Shown here in pieces: positions 50,537 through 60,169 of a DNA stretch of 64,000 nt. Both the position numbers and the translations under genes were made by a program. Every line of letters starts with the position of its first letter. The first letter of the stretch is position 1. The notes beneath the pieces were generated by a model that saw only the letters and a program-made list of their open reading frames with translations, did no database searches and had not been told where the DNA came from. Origin of the DNA: Bacillus shivajii (GTDB taxonomy: Bacteria > Bacillota > Bacilli > Bacillales > Salisediminibacteriaceae); assembly GCF_020519665.1 (NCBI RefSeq), contig NZ_CP084703.1, forward strand, positions 434,001 through 498,000. The letters are read 5' to 3'.

Positions 50537-51880
50537 TTAAATTAAATGGTGAAGTAGTGTTGTTGCAATACCAAAGTATATTAATAACGAAAAGATATCA
50601 TTTAACGTTGTAATTAAAGGTCCAGATGCGACAGCAGGGTCTATACCAAAGCGATATAATAGAAGAGGAATAATTGTTCCAGCCATCGTTCCGATGATAA
50701 GCGTAGCAAATAGCGAGATTCCTACAACTACCCCTATCATCATTCCTTGCCAAACCATGCCGAGTATAAAGATCAATACACCACAAGCGATCCCAATAAT
50801 TATTCCAACGTTTAACTCTCGCCAAAGTAGTTTCACAACCGTTTTTCTATCTAAATCATTTGTAACAAGGCCACGAACGACAACAGCTAAAGATTGTGTG
50901 CCAGTATTCCCTGTCATTCCAGCAATCATTGGCATGAAAAAAATTAACGCAACTACTGCTTCCAGGGTTTCTTCAAACTGTCCGAGAATCGTACCAGATA
51001 TTAATCCAATGAATAAAAGTAAGACGAGCCATGGTAAACGACGGTAAGAAGCAACGGTCGCTTTTGTTTGAAAGTCAATGTCTTTACCAGATGCAGAAAG
51101 TTTTTCAATATCCTCATTTGCCTCTTCGATAAATACGTCAATAATGTCATCAACAGTGACAATCCCTTTTAACACATCGTTTTCATCGATGACTGGAACA
51201 GCTAAAAAGTCATAACGTTGAATAAGCTGAGCAACTTCTTCTTGGTCAGTACCGACTGGAACAGAAATAACTCTGTTGAACATAATACCCTTAATTTTTT
51301 CGTCTACATCTGCTAAAAGAAGGTCACGATAAGATACAACACCTACAAGTTTTTTGTCTTCATTGATAACATATAAATAATAAATATTCCTTGTCAGTTC
51401 TGCAAAGCTTTTAAATTTATCGACTGCTTCACGAACGGTATAATAATCCCGAATCCAAACAAATTCATTTGTCATGATCCCCCCAGCAGTTTCAGGTGGA
51501 TAGCTCATCAATTGCTGAACCGTGTTTGATTCTTCACGCTTCATGGCAGACAAGTATTCATCAAGCTTCTCTTCAGAGATTTCACTTAATAAATCAGCTA
51601 AATCATCGTTGTCCATAATATCCATGATTTTTGATGACTTTTCAATACCTAGCTTTTGAAGAACTTCTTTTTGCATTTCCGGCTCAAGTTCCATCATAAG
51701 GTCGGCAATTTGCTTAGATGTTAGGAAGGTTAAAAATTTAAAATGGTGCTTGTCAGGTAGCTCGCGATATAGTTTTGCAATGTCATAAGGGTGTAGTTCT
51801 TCAAGAAGTAGTTGAAATGCATCGCGTTTTGCTTCGCGTAAATACTTTATGATCAAAACGGTTAATTGATTTGTATTCAA
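50537..51880 (-). CDS. mgtE: Magnesium transporter MgtE
   Basis: A 447-residue Mg2+ channel: a cytosolic N-domain (LREAKRDAFQLLLEELHPYDIA ... about 1-130), two CBS domains (about 135-255; VREAVDKF, GVVSYRDLL, GIVTVDDIIDVF), a plug helix, and five TM helices with the pore signature PMIAGMTGNTGTQSLAVVVRG. The CBS/N domains close the channel when cytosolic Mg2+ is high. It is monocistronic on the minus strand; no M-box riboswitch was recognised upstream. Confidence 0.95.
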   Translation of the reverse strand: MNTNQLTVLIIKYLREAKRDAFQLLLEELHPYDIAKLYRELPDKHHFKFLTFLTSKQIADLMMELEPEMQKEVLQKLGIEKSSKIMDIMDNDDLADLLSEISEEKLDEYLSAMKREESNTVQQLMSYPPETAGGIMTNEFVWIRDYYTVREAVDKFKSFAELTRNIYYLYVINEDKKLVGVVSYRDLLLADVDEKIKGIMFNRVISVPVGTDQEEVAQLIQRYDFLAVPVIDENDVLKGIVTVDDIIDVFIEEANEDIEKLSASGKDIDFQTKATVASYRRLPWLVLLLFIGLISGTILGQFEETLEAVVALIFFMPMIAGMTGNTGTQSLAVVVRGLVTNDLDRKTVVKLLWRELNVGIIIGIACGVLIFILGMVWQGMMIGVVVGISLFATLIIGTMAGTIIPLLLYRFGIDPAVASGPLITTLNDIFSLLIYFGIATTLLHHLI

Positions 51881-52015
51881 GGTACCACACTTCTTTCGTC
51901 ATTCAATAAATACAGTTTCTATCTTGTCATGTTTATTCTATCTTATATATTAACATTAGCACCTTTTTGAGACATAGGAGTTTTCTTAATTTTATATATG
52001 ACAGTAGTACATAAG

Positions 52016-52056
52016 AAAACAGGCAAAGGGACTAAATTACTCCCTTTGCCTGTTTT
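52016..52056 (-). terminator. Terminator of the ba3 oxidase operon
   Basis: Perfect 16-bp stem AAAACAGGCAAAGGGA / TCCCTTTGCCTGTTTT with a 9-nt loop. Confidence 0.9.
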
Positions 52057-52065
52057 ATCTAATGA

Positions 52066-53769
52066 CTATCTTATGAGGTTTCCGAATCCAGGAGATCCTG
52101 GAGGTGAATTCACGATCATATCATAAAGTGGAATTGTGTATGCAAATAAAATGAGTACAATCGTAATGGCGATCCACAGCTTCCAGTTCTCCAAAAACTT
52201 CGGTGTTCTTGCAGTATCATCTGGATCTGGTGTCACTGGGAATTCTGTTTCTCCTTTAGGAGCTAAGAATGTTAAATAAATAAAGTTATAAAACATGAGT
52301 ACACCAGCTGCTGTTAAAATAACTCCGCCTATTCCGACTGTAATATGACTGACGAAGATCCCTTCAAACCACTCTAAAGCTGCCGGATGGTCTTGGTAAG
52401 TCGTATAAGCTGTTCGTCTAGGTGCACCGAATAAACCAAGGATGTGCATCGCTCCTGACATTAAGAACATACCAATTACCCATAACCACGTTTGAACCAT
52501 CCCGCAACGATTCGCATGCTTTGTAAAACGTCGCCCCGTAAGGTGAGGCAGTAGCCAATATGCTGCACCAAAGAAGGTAAGTAGTACAGTCGTTCCAACT
52601 GTTAAGTGGAAGTGACCAACAACCCATAACGTATTATGGATGACAGCATTCATCTGAAAACTTGCATTAATGATTCCACCTGCTCCTGCTGGGATAAAGA
52701 CAAGCATCCCCATAAATGGAGCGAAGAACCGTACATCTTTCCAAGGAAGCTTTTTAATCCAACTGAATAACCCTTTACCACCTTGTTCACGCCCTGTCTG
52801 CTCAAAAGTGGCAAAGATGGAGAACGCTGTTAGTAAGGAAGGTACCACAACGACGAACGTTAAAACAGTTTGTAGGAATTTCCAAAACTCTGTAATCCCA
52901 GCTTCCATTAACTGATGGTGGAATCCTACTGGTATTGAGAAAAGCAAAAATAGAACAAATGCTAATTTTGCAAGTGAAGCACTAAATAATCGACCCCCAA
53001 TTAATTTTGGGATAACTGTATACCAAACCATGTAAGCAGGCATGATCCAAAAATAAACAAGCGGATGTCCGAAGTACCAGAAAAGTGTTCGACTTAATAA
53101 AACGTTAATCTCATCAGTTAAACCAAGTGCCCACGGAAGCATTTGGAATAACACCGTTGTTGCAACACCTAAACCAGAAACTAACCATAGTAGCAATGTT
53201 GCAGTTGTCATAAATCCAAATAGTGGTGTCGGTTTACCAGGGTTAGCTTTTTTCCATTTATAAAAGTGAGTTAAAAGTGCTGCTGATGCAACCCAAGTAC
53301 CGACGACAAACAACGTTAAACCAACGTAGAAAATCCAATGTGCCATAAGTGGAGCATAAAACGTGAAAAGAACAGATGCTTCATTTAGTAATATCATTGT
53401 TGCGGCCATGATTGTACCAATTGTTGTAATGATAAAACCGATCCAACCTAATCTTCTTAAGCCGTCAGAAAAAGCACCTTGCGTTTTGCTCATCCCTGCA
53501 AAGAAGAACCCGAAAATAAAATATGTTGTAAATACAAGAGCTAATAACACACCGTGCGCAGTTAGAATTTGATAATAAGTGAGCCATGCTGGAAGCTCAA
53601 GCATCCCACCACGAGCCAAACCTTGGAGTAACCCGCCAAAGACACCAATTAGAAAGGCAACAAAAGCGACAGATAAATGAGCCACTCCAAGCTTCCTGTC
53701 TTTTGGATCAACACCTGGTTGAATATCATAACTATAATCTTCTTGTAACGCTAAGTTAGACTGTCTCAT
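52066..53769 (-). CDS. ba3-type cytochrome c oxidase subunit I
   Basis: A 567-residue haem-copper oxidase catalytic subunit with about 13-14 membrane helices. The haem His lies in LTAHGVLLALVFTTY, the CuB/haem His in FWYFGHPLVYFWIMPAYMVW, and the haem ligands in VVGHFHLTVGTT. The composition (short subunit II, tiny subunit IIa) marks it as a B-type (ba3) enzyme using only a K-channel. Its start overlaps the subunit II stop by 4 bp. High-affinity proton-pumping oxidation of cytochrome c is the expected role. Confidence 0.93.
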   Translation of the reverse strand: MRQSNLALQEDYSYDIQPGVDPKDRKLGVAHLSVAFVAFLIGVFGGLLQGLARGGMLELPAWLTYYQILTAHGVLLALVFTTYFIFGFFFAGMSKTQGAFSDGLRRLGWIGFIITTIGTIMAATMILLNEASVLFTFYAPLMAHWIFYVGLTLFVVGTWVASAALLTHFYKWKKANPGKPTPLFGFMTTATLLLWLVSGLGVATTVLFQMLPWALGLTDEINVLLSRTLFWYFGHPLVYFWIMPAYMVWYTVIPKLIGGRLFSASLAKLAFVLFLLFSIPVGFHHQLMEAGITEFWKFLQTVLTFVVVVPSLLTAFSIFATFEQTGREQGGKGLFSWIKKLPWKDVRFFAPFMGMLVFIPAGAGGIINASFQMNAVIHNTLWVVGHFHLTVGTTVLLTFFGAAYWLLPHLTGRRFTKHANRCGMVQTWLWVIGMFLMSGAMHILGLFGAPRRTAYTTYQDHPAALEWFEGIFVSHITVGIGGVILTAAGVLMFYNFIYLTFLAPKGETEFPVTPDPDDTARTPKFLENWKLWIAITIVLILFAYTIPLYDMIVNSPPGSPGFGNLIR

Positions 53770-54239
53770 TGTGGGATCACCTCAATCGTCATTTGCATGT
53801 AGTGGTGGCCAGTGCCACAATATTCATTACAGAGTACAAGGTGTTCACCAGGTTCTGTAAATGTATGTGATGTCATATTGACATGTCCTGGAGTAATCAT
53901 CATATTGACGTTTGTCCCAGGTATTGTAAAACTATGAATGACGTCTTTACTTGTTACTTCAAAATATACTTTTGCTCCTTCTGGAACTTCAATCACACCC
54001 GGATCATATCCGTATGCCTGTGCAACGATTCTTGCTCTGTACGTATTTTCATCAATTTTTTCTAAACCAGGCTCCGACCAGACAGGGTCTTGATCTAAGT
54101 TTTGTGAGTCAACTGTAGCCATATGACTTGGTGGTTGTTGTCCAAATGCAAAAGCTGCAACTCCTAGAACAAGAAGGAAAAAGATTAATGATCCAATTCC
54201 AAAGATTAACCAAATTTTTTCATACTTGTGTATATGCAT
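53766..54239 (-). CDS. ba3-type cytochrome c oxidase subunit II
   Basis: A 157-residue subunit with one N-terminal membrane helix (IWLIFGIGSLIFFLLVLGVA) and a cupredoxin domain. The CuA ligands are His in DVIHSFTIPG and CNEYCGTGHHYM near the C-terminus. It accepts electrons from cytochrome c on the outside. It is shorter than A-type subunit II and lacks a second helix, as expected for the ba3 type. RBS AAAAGGGGGCAATCATCG. Confidence 0.93.
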   Translation of the reverse strand: MHIHKYEKIWLIFGIGSLIFFLLVLGVAAFAFGQQPPSHMATVDSQNLDQDPVWSEPGLEKIDENTYRARIVAQAYGYDPGVIEVPEGAKVYFEVTSKDVIHSFTIPGTNVNMMITPGHVNMTSHTFTEPGEHLVLCNEYCGTGHHYMQMTIEVIPQ

Positions 54240-54258
54240 CGATGATTGCCCCCTTTTA

Positions 54259-54408
54259 TCAAATGCGTCCTAAAAATAAGAAGAAAACTGCAAACCAAGA
54301 AACTAATATGAAACCGCCGATTGACATGACAAAAACGAGTGTCCCTTTTAAGGATGAATTTTCTTGACTCGTTTGTTTTGGTTGATGGTCGCGCATAGGT
54401 TTGCTCAT
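54259..54408 (-). CDS. Cytochrome c oxidase subunit IIa-like peptide
   Basis: A 49-residue frame immediately upstream of subunit II, with RBS GGAGGGCAATTT. It has a polar N-terminal half (MSKPMRDHQPKQTSQENSSL) and one membrane helix (VMSIGGFILVSWFAVFFLFL). Size, topology and position fit subunit 2A of ba3-type oxidases, which replaces the missing first helix of subunit II. It ends 19 bp before the subunit II start. Confidence 0.85.
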   Translation of the reverse strand: MSKPMRDHQPKQTSQENSSLKGTLVFVMSIGGFILVSWFAVFFLFLGRI

Positions 54409-54671
54409 AAATTGCCCTCCTTCAAAATTCATTACTTGTTAAGAACCCCATATTCATCATAGCGGATGATGGAAGTGTGATGAGAATCATTTTGTGAAAG
54501 ATTAGTGAAATTTTGTAAAAAAATGTAATTAACACTACAGTTGTGTTGTTAACAAAAATAGCCAAAGGGAAAAATAATATGAGGGAGAAAATCATAAAAT
54601 AAGTGAAGGTGTTTATTCATTTATTAAAAGAAAATGTTTTCGAAATATTTGTGACAACGATTTGAACTTCA

Positions 54672-54701
54672 TTGACGGTAAAAAAAGTCGTGTGCTATAC
54701 T
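54672..54701 (+). promoter_or_regulatory. SigA-type promoter of the Fbp-like ABC ATPase
   Basis: TTGACG (54672-54677), 18-nt spacer, TATACT (54696-54701). The start point would fall inside the adjacent Fur-like box. Confidence 0.6.
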
Positions 54702-54706
54702 TTATG

Positions 54707-54725
54707 TACAATGAAAATCATTCTC
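54707..54725. promoter_or_regulatory. Fur box
   Basis: TACAATGAAAATCATTCTC matches most positions of the 19-bp Fur consensus (about 15 of 19), just downstream of a -10 box. A second partial site (TTGAATCATTCTAAA) follows at about 54733. Confidence 0.65.
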
Positions 54726-54837
54726 AACTAATTTTGAATCATTCTAAATTAGCAACAATTATTAAAAGTTTTAGGTTTAAACAGCCGATTCACATATCAC
54801 TGCTAAAACCATCCGAGGAGCTAGGGAGGGGTAAGGT

Positions 54838-55896
54838 ATGAGTTTTATACAATTAGATGCGATAACGAAATATTTTCTTGGTTCACAGGACCCTGCGGTT
54901 AGAAATATCAATTTAAATATACGTAAAGGTGAAATTGTTACACTGCTAGGACCAAGTGGATGTGGTAAAACTACGACTCTACGAATGATTGCAGGATTTG
55001 AACATCCGAGTGAAGGGTCGATAAACATTGATGGGAAAGTAGTATATAACGAAACTCAATCTCTACCTCCAGAAAAGCGAGGAATTGGGATGGTGTTTCA
55101 AGACTATGCGTTATTTCCACATATGACGATCCTTAAAAATGTGATGTTTGGTCTGAATAAATGGGGAGCTCGTGAAAAGCGTAAAAGAGCAAAAGAAGTA
55201 CTTGAGCTTGTAGGGTTAGAAGAGTATGCAAACCGTTATCCTACCCAGCTTTCTGGTGGACAGCAGCAGCGTGTTGCATTAGCGCGTGCTTTAGCACCGA
55301 AACCGCACGTAGTATTAATGGATGAACCTTTCAGTAACTTAGACGCGGGGCTTCGTGAAAAAATGCGTTTCGATGTTACGAACATTTTACGTAAAGCAAA
55401 TACAACAGCAATTATCGTAACTCATGACCAAAAAGATGCATTTGCTGTATCTGACCGGGTTGTCGTTATGAAAGATGGTGTTATTCAGCAAATTGCTTCA
55501 CCTAGAGAAATGTATCGTTGTCCGAAAAACTGTTTTGTAGCACAATTCGTAGGGAAAACGAATTTAATCACAGGAACAATGGACCTCGATCAAAAGCATA
55601 TTCATACGCATATCGGCAAAGTTTGTTTGCCTGAACAATGGCAAGAGCATTTGGACACTGTTAAGCTTTCGATTCGTCCAGAAGGATGCCGATTAACTGA
55701 AGAAGGAAAATATTGTGGTGTAATTGAACGAGTTACGTACGGTGGCGAATATCAAGAATTGTATGTCCGCCTTCGTAATGAACCGCAATTATCTCAAGAA
55801 CCAATGTTAATATATGCGCCGATCGAACAAGATCTCGAAGTAGGTACAATCGTATCATTTGATATTAAACCGGAGCTAGTCGCTCTTGTCGAATAG
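54838..55896 (+). CDS. ABC transporter ATPase, ferric iron (FbpC)-like
   Basis: A 352-residue ATPase. Walker A is LGPSGCGKTT, the signature LSGGQQQRVALARAL, Walker B VVLMDEPFSNLD, and the switch His lies in IVTHDQKDAFAVSDR. A C-terminal regulatory beta domain (about 245-350, VKLSIRPEGCRL) is like FbpC/MalK-type proteins. The Fur-like box upstream and similarity to FbpC suggest Fe3+ uptake. No permease or binding protein is adjacent, so it must work with components encoded elsewhere. RBS CTAGGGAGGGGTAAGGT. Confidence 0.85.
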   Translation: MSFIQLDAITKYFLGSQDPAVRNINLNIRKGEIVTLLGPSGCGKTTTLRMIAGFEHPSEGSINIDGKVVYNETQSLPPEKRGIGMVFQDYALFPHMTILKNVMFGLNKWGAREKRKRAKEVLELVGLEEYANRYPTQLSGGQQQRVALARALAPKPHVVLMDEPFSNLDAGLREKMRFDVTNILRKANTTAIIVTHDQKDAFAVSDRVVVMKDGVIQQIASPREMYRCPKNCFVAQFVGKTNLITGTMDLDQKHIHTHIGKVCLPEQWQEHLDTVKLSIRPEGCRLTEEGKYCGVIERVTYGGEYQELYVRLRNEPQLSQEPMLIYAPIEQDLEVGTIVSFDIKPELVALVE

Positions 55897-55909
55897 GACT
55901 ATGACTTAT

Positions 55910-55945
55910 AACAGTCTCCTTCACGATTGAAGGAGGCTTTTTTCT
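55910..55945 (+). terminator. Terminator after the Fbp-like ATPase
   Basis: GTCTCCTTC / GAAGGAGGC around ACGATT, then TTTTTT. Confidence 0.85.
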
Positions 55946-56060
55946 ATGACGAAGACAACTGTTGATATAAATTACTTATTAATAATTATTATAAATAAAG
56001 AGGGTTTTGTCAAGAACTTTTTGTGTGTTGAAATGACTTTCTATATGCATAAAAAGAGTA

Positions 56061-56096
56061 CAAAAAAACCACAGTAAACTTTCACTGTGGTTTATT
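56061..56096 (-). terminator. Terminator of the rhomboid gene
   Basis: AAACCACAGT / ACTGTGGTTT with an 8-nt loop. The minus-strand T-tract corresponds to AAAAAAA at 56062-56068. Confidence 0.8.
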
Positions 56097-56844
56097 AAAA
56101 CATGATTGATACGATAATAGCTAGTGCAATCAAAACTCCGACTACAATACCGACCACTTTTAACGTTTGTTTTCGCTTTGCTTGCTTGTTCCACCTATTC
56201 GGATCAAATGTAACTTCATTCGGGTCTGTTGCGCGCCTGTATTTTCCAAAGCGTGTGACTTTATATAAAATAAGTGGTGCAATTGCAGCTCCGGCAATCA
56301 ACCCAAAAATGTGAGCAAGGATGTTTATTCGTGGGTTAATAAATGTCATGACGACACCTAATATAAGGATTGTCATTATGAGTTGAGAATTTGCTGCATC
56401 AATTAAGTCTTTTCGATAAAGGACCATATATAAATAAATGCCGAACAAGCCGAAAATTGCTCCTGAAGCCCCTAAATGGAATAAAAATGGATCTCCGAGA
56501 AAATACGTAGCGATATTTGCTAAAATACCGGCGGTGAAATAGGCAACAAGGAAACGCACTTTTCCTAACATCTGTTCTAATGCAGGTCCGAAAAGGACAA
56601 GAGAAAAAGAGTTAAATAACATATGCGTTAACGAACCATGCAAGAAAATTGGTGTGACAAGGCGCCAGTATTCTCCCATGGCAATGAATAAGTTACTGCC
56701 GATTCCAAAGTCTCTAATTTGTTGACCGCCTAAAAATGGAAAGAGTGAGATCCAAAAGTATAAAATGATATGAATAGCGACAAGTGTTGTAATAACTGGA
56801 TATGACCGTATAAATCCTTGAAAACTTTCGTTACGAATAAACAT
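56095..56844 (-). CDS. Rhomboid family intramembrane serine protease
   Basis: A 249-residue membrane protease with six or seven hydrophobic segments. The catalytic dyad is Ser127 in HLGASGAIFG and His178 in INILAHIFGLIAG; the WRLVTPIFLHGSLTHMLFN loop-1 signature is present. Such enzymes cleave membrane-anchored substrates. A basic C-terminal region (KQAKRKQT) precedes a last hydrophobic stretch (VVGIVVGVLIALAIIV). The substrate is unknown. It is divergent from acpS with about 170 bp between. Confidence 0.93.
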   Translation of the reverse strand: MFIRNESFQGFIRSYPVITTLVAIHIILYFWISLFPFLGGQQIRDFGIGSNLFIAMGEYWRLVTPIFLHGSLTHMLFNSFSLVLFGPALEQMLGKVRFLVAYFTAGILANIATYFLGDPFLFHLGASGAIFGLFGIYLYMVLYRKDLIDAANSQLIMTILILGVVMTFINPRINILAHIFGLIAGAAIAPLILYKVTRFGKYRRATDPNEVTFDPNRWNKQAKRKQTLKVVGIVVGVLIALAIIVSIMF

Positions 56845-57017
56845 ATGTGGGTCTCCTTTTGAAAAGATAATCCATTTAATGGTGATATTAGTATTTATTT
56901 TATCACAGGATACAAAGTTAAACCTATCTTAACAAGTTTAAAAAAATTACATTACTAGACTATTCAAATCGTTGTTCGTGTAGAATGGTATATAAAGGTT
57001 TGTCGGAGGGAATGGAC

Positions 57018-57401
57018 ATGATTTTAGGAATAGGGCTTGATTTAATTGAATTAGAACGCATTGAAAAACTTATGACTCGCCAAAAGAGATTTGCAGAACG
57101 GATTTTAACCTTTAATGAAATACATAAATTTGAAAAGTTACAAGGGAACAGAAAAATCGAATATTTAGCGGGAAGGTTCGCTGCGAAAGAAGCAGTTAGT
57201 AAAGCCCTTGGCTCTGGTATTGGAGAAGAACTTTCATTTCAAGATATTGAAGTCACAAATGATGTTTCTGGGCGACCGAAACTAGTTGTTAAAAATATTT
57301 TGGATAAGACTTTTCACCTTTCAATTACACATACGAAAAGTTATGCTGCTGCCCAAGTAGTCGTTGAAGAGACAGGAAAAAATGAAAGCTCGTCAAGCTA
57401 G
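57018..57401 (+). CDS. acpS: Holo-[acyl-carrier-protein] synthase
   Basis: A 127-residue phosphopantetheinyl transferase that activates acyl carrier protein. Signatures: ILGIGLDLIELERIEKL (Mg2+-binding Asp) and LAGRFAAKEAVSKALG (catalytic Glu/Lys), and HLSITHTKSYAAAQVV near the C-terminus. I place the start at 57018: GGAGGG lies 7 bp before it, and an ATG at 57012 sits too close. It lies directly upstream of nnrE/D, the usual Bacillus neighbour, in the acpS-nnr-lolA-like-alr order. Confidence 0.95.
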   Translation: MILGIGLDLIELERIEKLMTRQKRFAERILTFNEIHKFEKLQGNRKIEYLAGRFAAKEAVSKALGSGIGEELSFQDIEVTNDVSGRPKLVVKNILDKTFHLSITHTKSYAAAQVVVEETGKNESSSS

Positions 57402-57460
57402 TCTGCATAATGTAGTGGACAGCCTCATATAGTGTTAATGCGGATGGGAGGGAACAAAAC

Positions 57461-58999
57461 ATGTACGTGGTAACGGGTGACGAAATGCACCAAATAGATC
57501 GCTTTACCATGGAGCATATTGGTCTTAGTGAAGAAACATTAATGGAGAACGCAGGTCAGGCTTTTTTTCGGCAACTATTACGTTCAATTAATAAGGGCTC
57601 AAAGATCATCATCTTAATAGGTTCAGGGAATAATGGAGGCGATGGTTTTGTCATTGCTCGGCTGCTAAAAGAAGCACAAATAAAAACGAATGTCTGGTTG
57701 ATCCCTCAAGAAGGGAAAATAAAGGGAGCAGCACTTCGGCATAAAGAGATCTATGAAAATAGCCATTATATATGGCACTCTTTTGAGAAACAACCTCACC
57801 GTTTTTATGAGCAACTTAAAGAAAGTGATGTCTTGATCGATGCGATGCTTGGTACAGGGGTAAAGGGTATTCCGAGGCGTCCTTATTCAACGATTATCGA
57901 GTATGTGAATACATCGTGGGAGGGGAAAGTCGTTTCGGTAGACATTCCAAGTGGATTGCCTTCACATGAATGTGGAGAGTCGTTTTTAGCATTAAATGCA
58001 GATGAAACATATACTTTTGACGCTTATAAAGTCAGTACTTTTCTTCCGAACATGGATCGTTACTATGGAAAGGTACATGCACTTGATATTGCGATACCAA
58101 AAAGAGTCTATGAAAATATCTCTGTGAAAAGACAAGTAATCACTGAGGAAGAAGTTAAACAAACCTTGCCAGACCGAGATCGATACGCTCATAAAGGCAC
58201 AGCAGGAAAGTCGCTTATTATAGGAGGTTCCGTCCAAATGCCAGGTGCTTCTATCTTAACGACGTCAGCTTGTTTACGTTCTGGATCAGGACTTGTTACT
58301 TTAGCAGTTCCGGATGTCATTTTACCGACCGTTTCACAAAAATTAACTGAATCAATGTTTCTTCCATTAAGAAGTGAAGATGGGGAATTAACAAGCCTGT
58401 CAATTGATCAAATCAATGATCAAAAATTCGATGCCATCGCTTTTGGACCAGGTGTTGGAAGAGCAAATCAATATCAATTATATAAAACGTTTAACGAGTT
58501 TGACGGTCCATTAATTATCGATGCTGATGGCTTGTATCATTTGTCATTGGAGTTATCAAAGTGGAAGAAAGGTAGAGAAGGTGGTCCAACAATCGTTACT
58601 CCACATGTTGGAGAAATGGCAAGGCTAATGAATATCTCTTTAGATACAGTAGAGAAAAACAGGTTTGATATTTCAAAGCGACTTGCGATAACTTACAACA
58701 TGTACGTTGTATTAAAAGGCCCTAATACGATAGTTACTACGCCTGACGGGAAACAGCGAGTGAATATGACCGGGAATTCAGCTTTAGCAAAAGGTGGTTC
58801 AGGTGATATGCTCACTGGGATGATTCTTTCATTTGTTCTTCAGCACCAGTCTGTTTTAGAAGCGATCTGTAATGCTGTCCACCTTCATGGTAAAGTTGCA
58901 GATGAGCGACTCAAAGAGTACGATGTGTTTAGTATAACCGCATCAGATTTAATTAATCATCTGCCGAAGGTGTTAAAGTCATACCGATACCATTCGTGA
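57461..58999 (+). CDS. nnr: Bifunctional NAD(P)H-hydrate epimerase / ADP-dependent dehydratase
   Basis: A 512-residue fusion repairing hydrated NAD(P)H. The N-terminal YjeF_N epimerase (about 1-215) contains ILIGSGNNGGDGFVIARLL and VDIPSGLPS. The C-terminal ribokinase-like dehydratase (about 225-505) contains HKGTAGKSLIIGGS, FGPGVGR, TPHVGEMARL and the catalytic NSALAKGGSGDMLTGMI. RBS GGATGGGAGGGAACAAAAC. It is part of the acpS-alr neighbourhood. Confidence 0.95.
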   Translation: MYVVTGDEMHQIDRFTMEHIGLSEETLMENAGQAFFRQLLRSINKGSKIIILIGSGNNGGDGFVIARLLKEAQIKTNVWLIPQEGKIKGAALRHKEIYENSHYIWHSFEKQPHRFYEQLKESDVLIDAMLGTGVKGIPRRPYSTIIEYVNTSWEGKVVSVDIPSGLPSHECGESFLALNADETYTFDAYKVSTFLPNMDRYYGKVHALDIAIPKRVYENISVKRQVITEEEVKQTLPDRDRYAHKGTAGKSLIIGGSVQMPGASILTTSACLRSGSGLVTLAVPDVILPTVSQKLTESMFLPLRSEDGELTSLSIDQINDQKFDAIAFGPGVGRANQYQLYKTFNEFDGPLIIDADGLYHLSLELSKWKKGREGGPTIVTPHVGEMARLMNISLDTVEKNRFDISKRLAITYNMYVVLKGPNTIVTTPDGKQRVNMTGNSALAKGGSGDMLTGMILSFVLQHQSVLEAICNAVHLHGKVADERLKEYDVFSITASDLINHLPKVLKSYRYHS

Positions 59000-59048
59000 C
59001 AATTATATCCCTCCTTTGTCGTCGAAAAGACACAGAGGGGTTGAGTAA

Positions 59049-60086
59049 ATGAAAAAGACAGTTTCCTTACTAGCATTTTTGACTACAGTAATGTTGTTAC
59101 TCGCTGCATGCGGGGAAAAAACACAGGAGGATGTCATCGAAGATCTTGATAAAACGTTGGATGGGTTAACTGGCTACAAGGCACAAGCGACGATGACGTT
59201 GCAAACTGGGGAAGAGCCTCAAGTGTATGAAGTGGAAGTTTGGCACAAAGATCCTACTTTGTATCGAGTTGCTTTAAACAATGCAGAAAAAGAACATGGA
59301 CAAATTATTTTGCGAAATGAAGATGGTGTTTTTGTATTAACTCCAGCACTTAATAAAAGTTTTCGTTTCCAAAGTGACTGGCCTGAAAATAATAGCCAAG
59401 TCTATTTATATGAATCGCTCGTTAATGATATTTTAATGGATCCAGAGAGAACTTTTTCCGCGACAGAAGATCATTATGTTTTTCAAACAAACACGAACTA
59501 TTCCAATAAAAACTTAAATCAGCAAGAAGTCATGTTAAATAAAGGTGATTTGTCTCCTGCATCTGCGAAAATCATGGATGTTGATTTGAAAGTTCTTGTA
59601 GAAGTTGAATTTACGAACTTTGAGATGAATGCAACGTTTAATGATGGTGACTTCGATATGGATCGAAATATGACAGCTGCACGTATTGATATGGACGTTC
59701 CAACTCTTGCAGAGGGGGAGCCTTTGGAAGAAGAGCCATTTACTGTTTACTATCCAATGTTCTCCCCAGATGGCACACAGTTAGAGCATTCTGAAGAGGT
59801 AGAAACAGAGAGTGGAAAACGAGTGATTTTAAGTTATGATGGCCAACAGCCATTTACATTAGTTCAGCAACGTAGCCGTGTTGTTGAAGCAAGTACGCCA
59901 GTAGACATTGTCAGTGGTGAACCGATCGATATCGGTTTCACATACGGTGCATTGACGAAAGAGGGAGATACAAAAACAGTCTCTTGGTCATATAATGGCA
60001 CTGATTTCTTCTTAGCTTCTAAACATCTAAGTGAAGAAGAGTTAGCTGCAATAGCAAGAAGTGTTTATGGCACAGAAGAGAAATAA
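59049..60086 (+). CDS. LolA-like outer-membrane-lipoprotein-sorting domain lipoprotein (YdcC-like)
   Basis: A 345-residue lipoprotein with signal LLAFLTTVMLLLAAC (Cys about residue 21). The mature domain has the LolA/YdcC-like fold (LTGYKAQATMTLQTGEEPQVYEVEVWHKDPTLYRV) and the family C-terminal region. In Bacillus this gene (ydcC) sits between nnr and alr, as here, and appears sporulation-related. Start MKKTVSLL follows GAGGGGTTGAGTAA. It ends at a good terminator. Confidence 0.9.
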   Translation: MKKTVSLLAFLTTVMLLLAACGEKTQEDVIEDLDKTLDGLTGYKAQATMTLQTGEEPQVYEVEVWHKDPTLYRVALNNAEKEHGQIILRNEDGVFVLTPALNKSFRFQSDWPENNSQVYLYESLVNDILMDPERTFSATEDHYVFQTNTNYSNKNLNQQEVMLNKGDLSPASAKIMDVDLKVLVEVEFTNFEMNATFNDGDFDMDRNMTAARIDMDVPTLAEGEPLEEEPFTVYYPMFSPDGTQLEHSEEVETESGKRVILSYDGQQPFTLVQQRSRVVEASTPVDIVSGEPIDIGFTYGALTKEGDTKTVSWSYNGTDFFLASKHLSEEELAAIARSVYGTEEK

Positions 60087-60094
60087 CAATTAGG

Positions 60095-60130
60095 GAAAGG
60101 CTCATGGTTAGATCCACCTGAGCCTTTTTC
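60095..60130 (+). terminator. Terminator after the LolA-like gene
   Basis: AAAGGCTCA / TGAGCCTTT with a 14-nt loop, then TTC. Confidence 0.85.
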
Positions 60131-60169
60131 TATTGAACAAGGCCACCATTCGGTCTATATTCGTTTAAA

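Noticed and set aside
51881-51990. M-box Mg2+ riboswitch before mgtE
   Set aside because: The upstream region is short and AT-rich and shows none of the conserved M-box elements.
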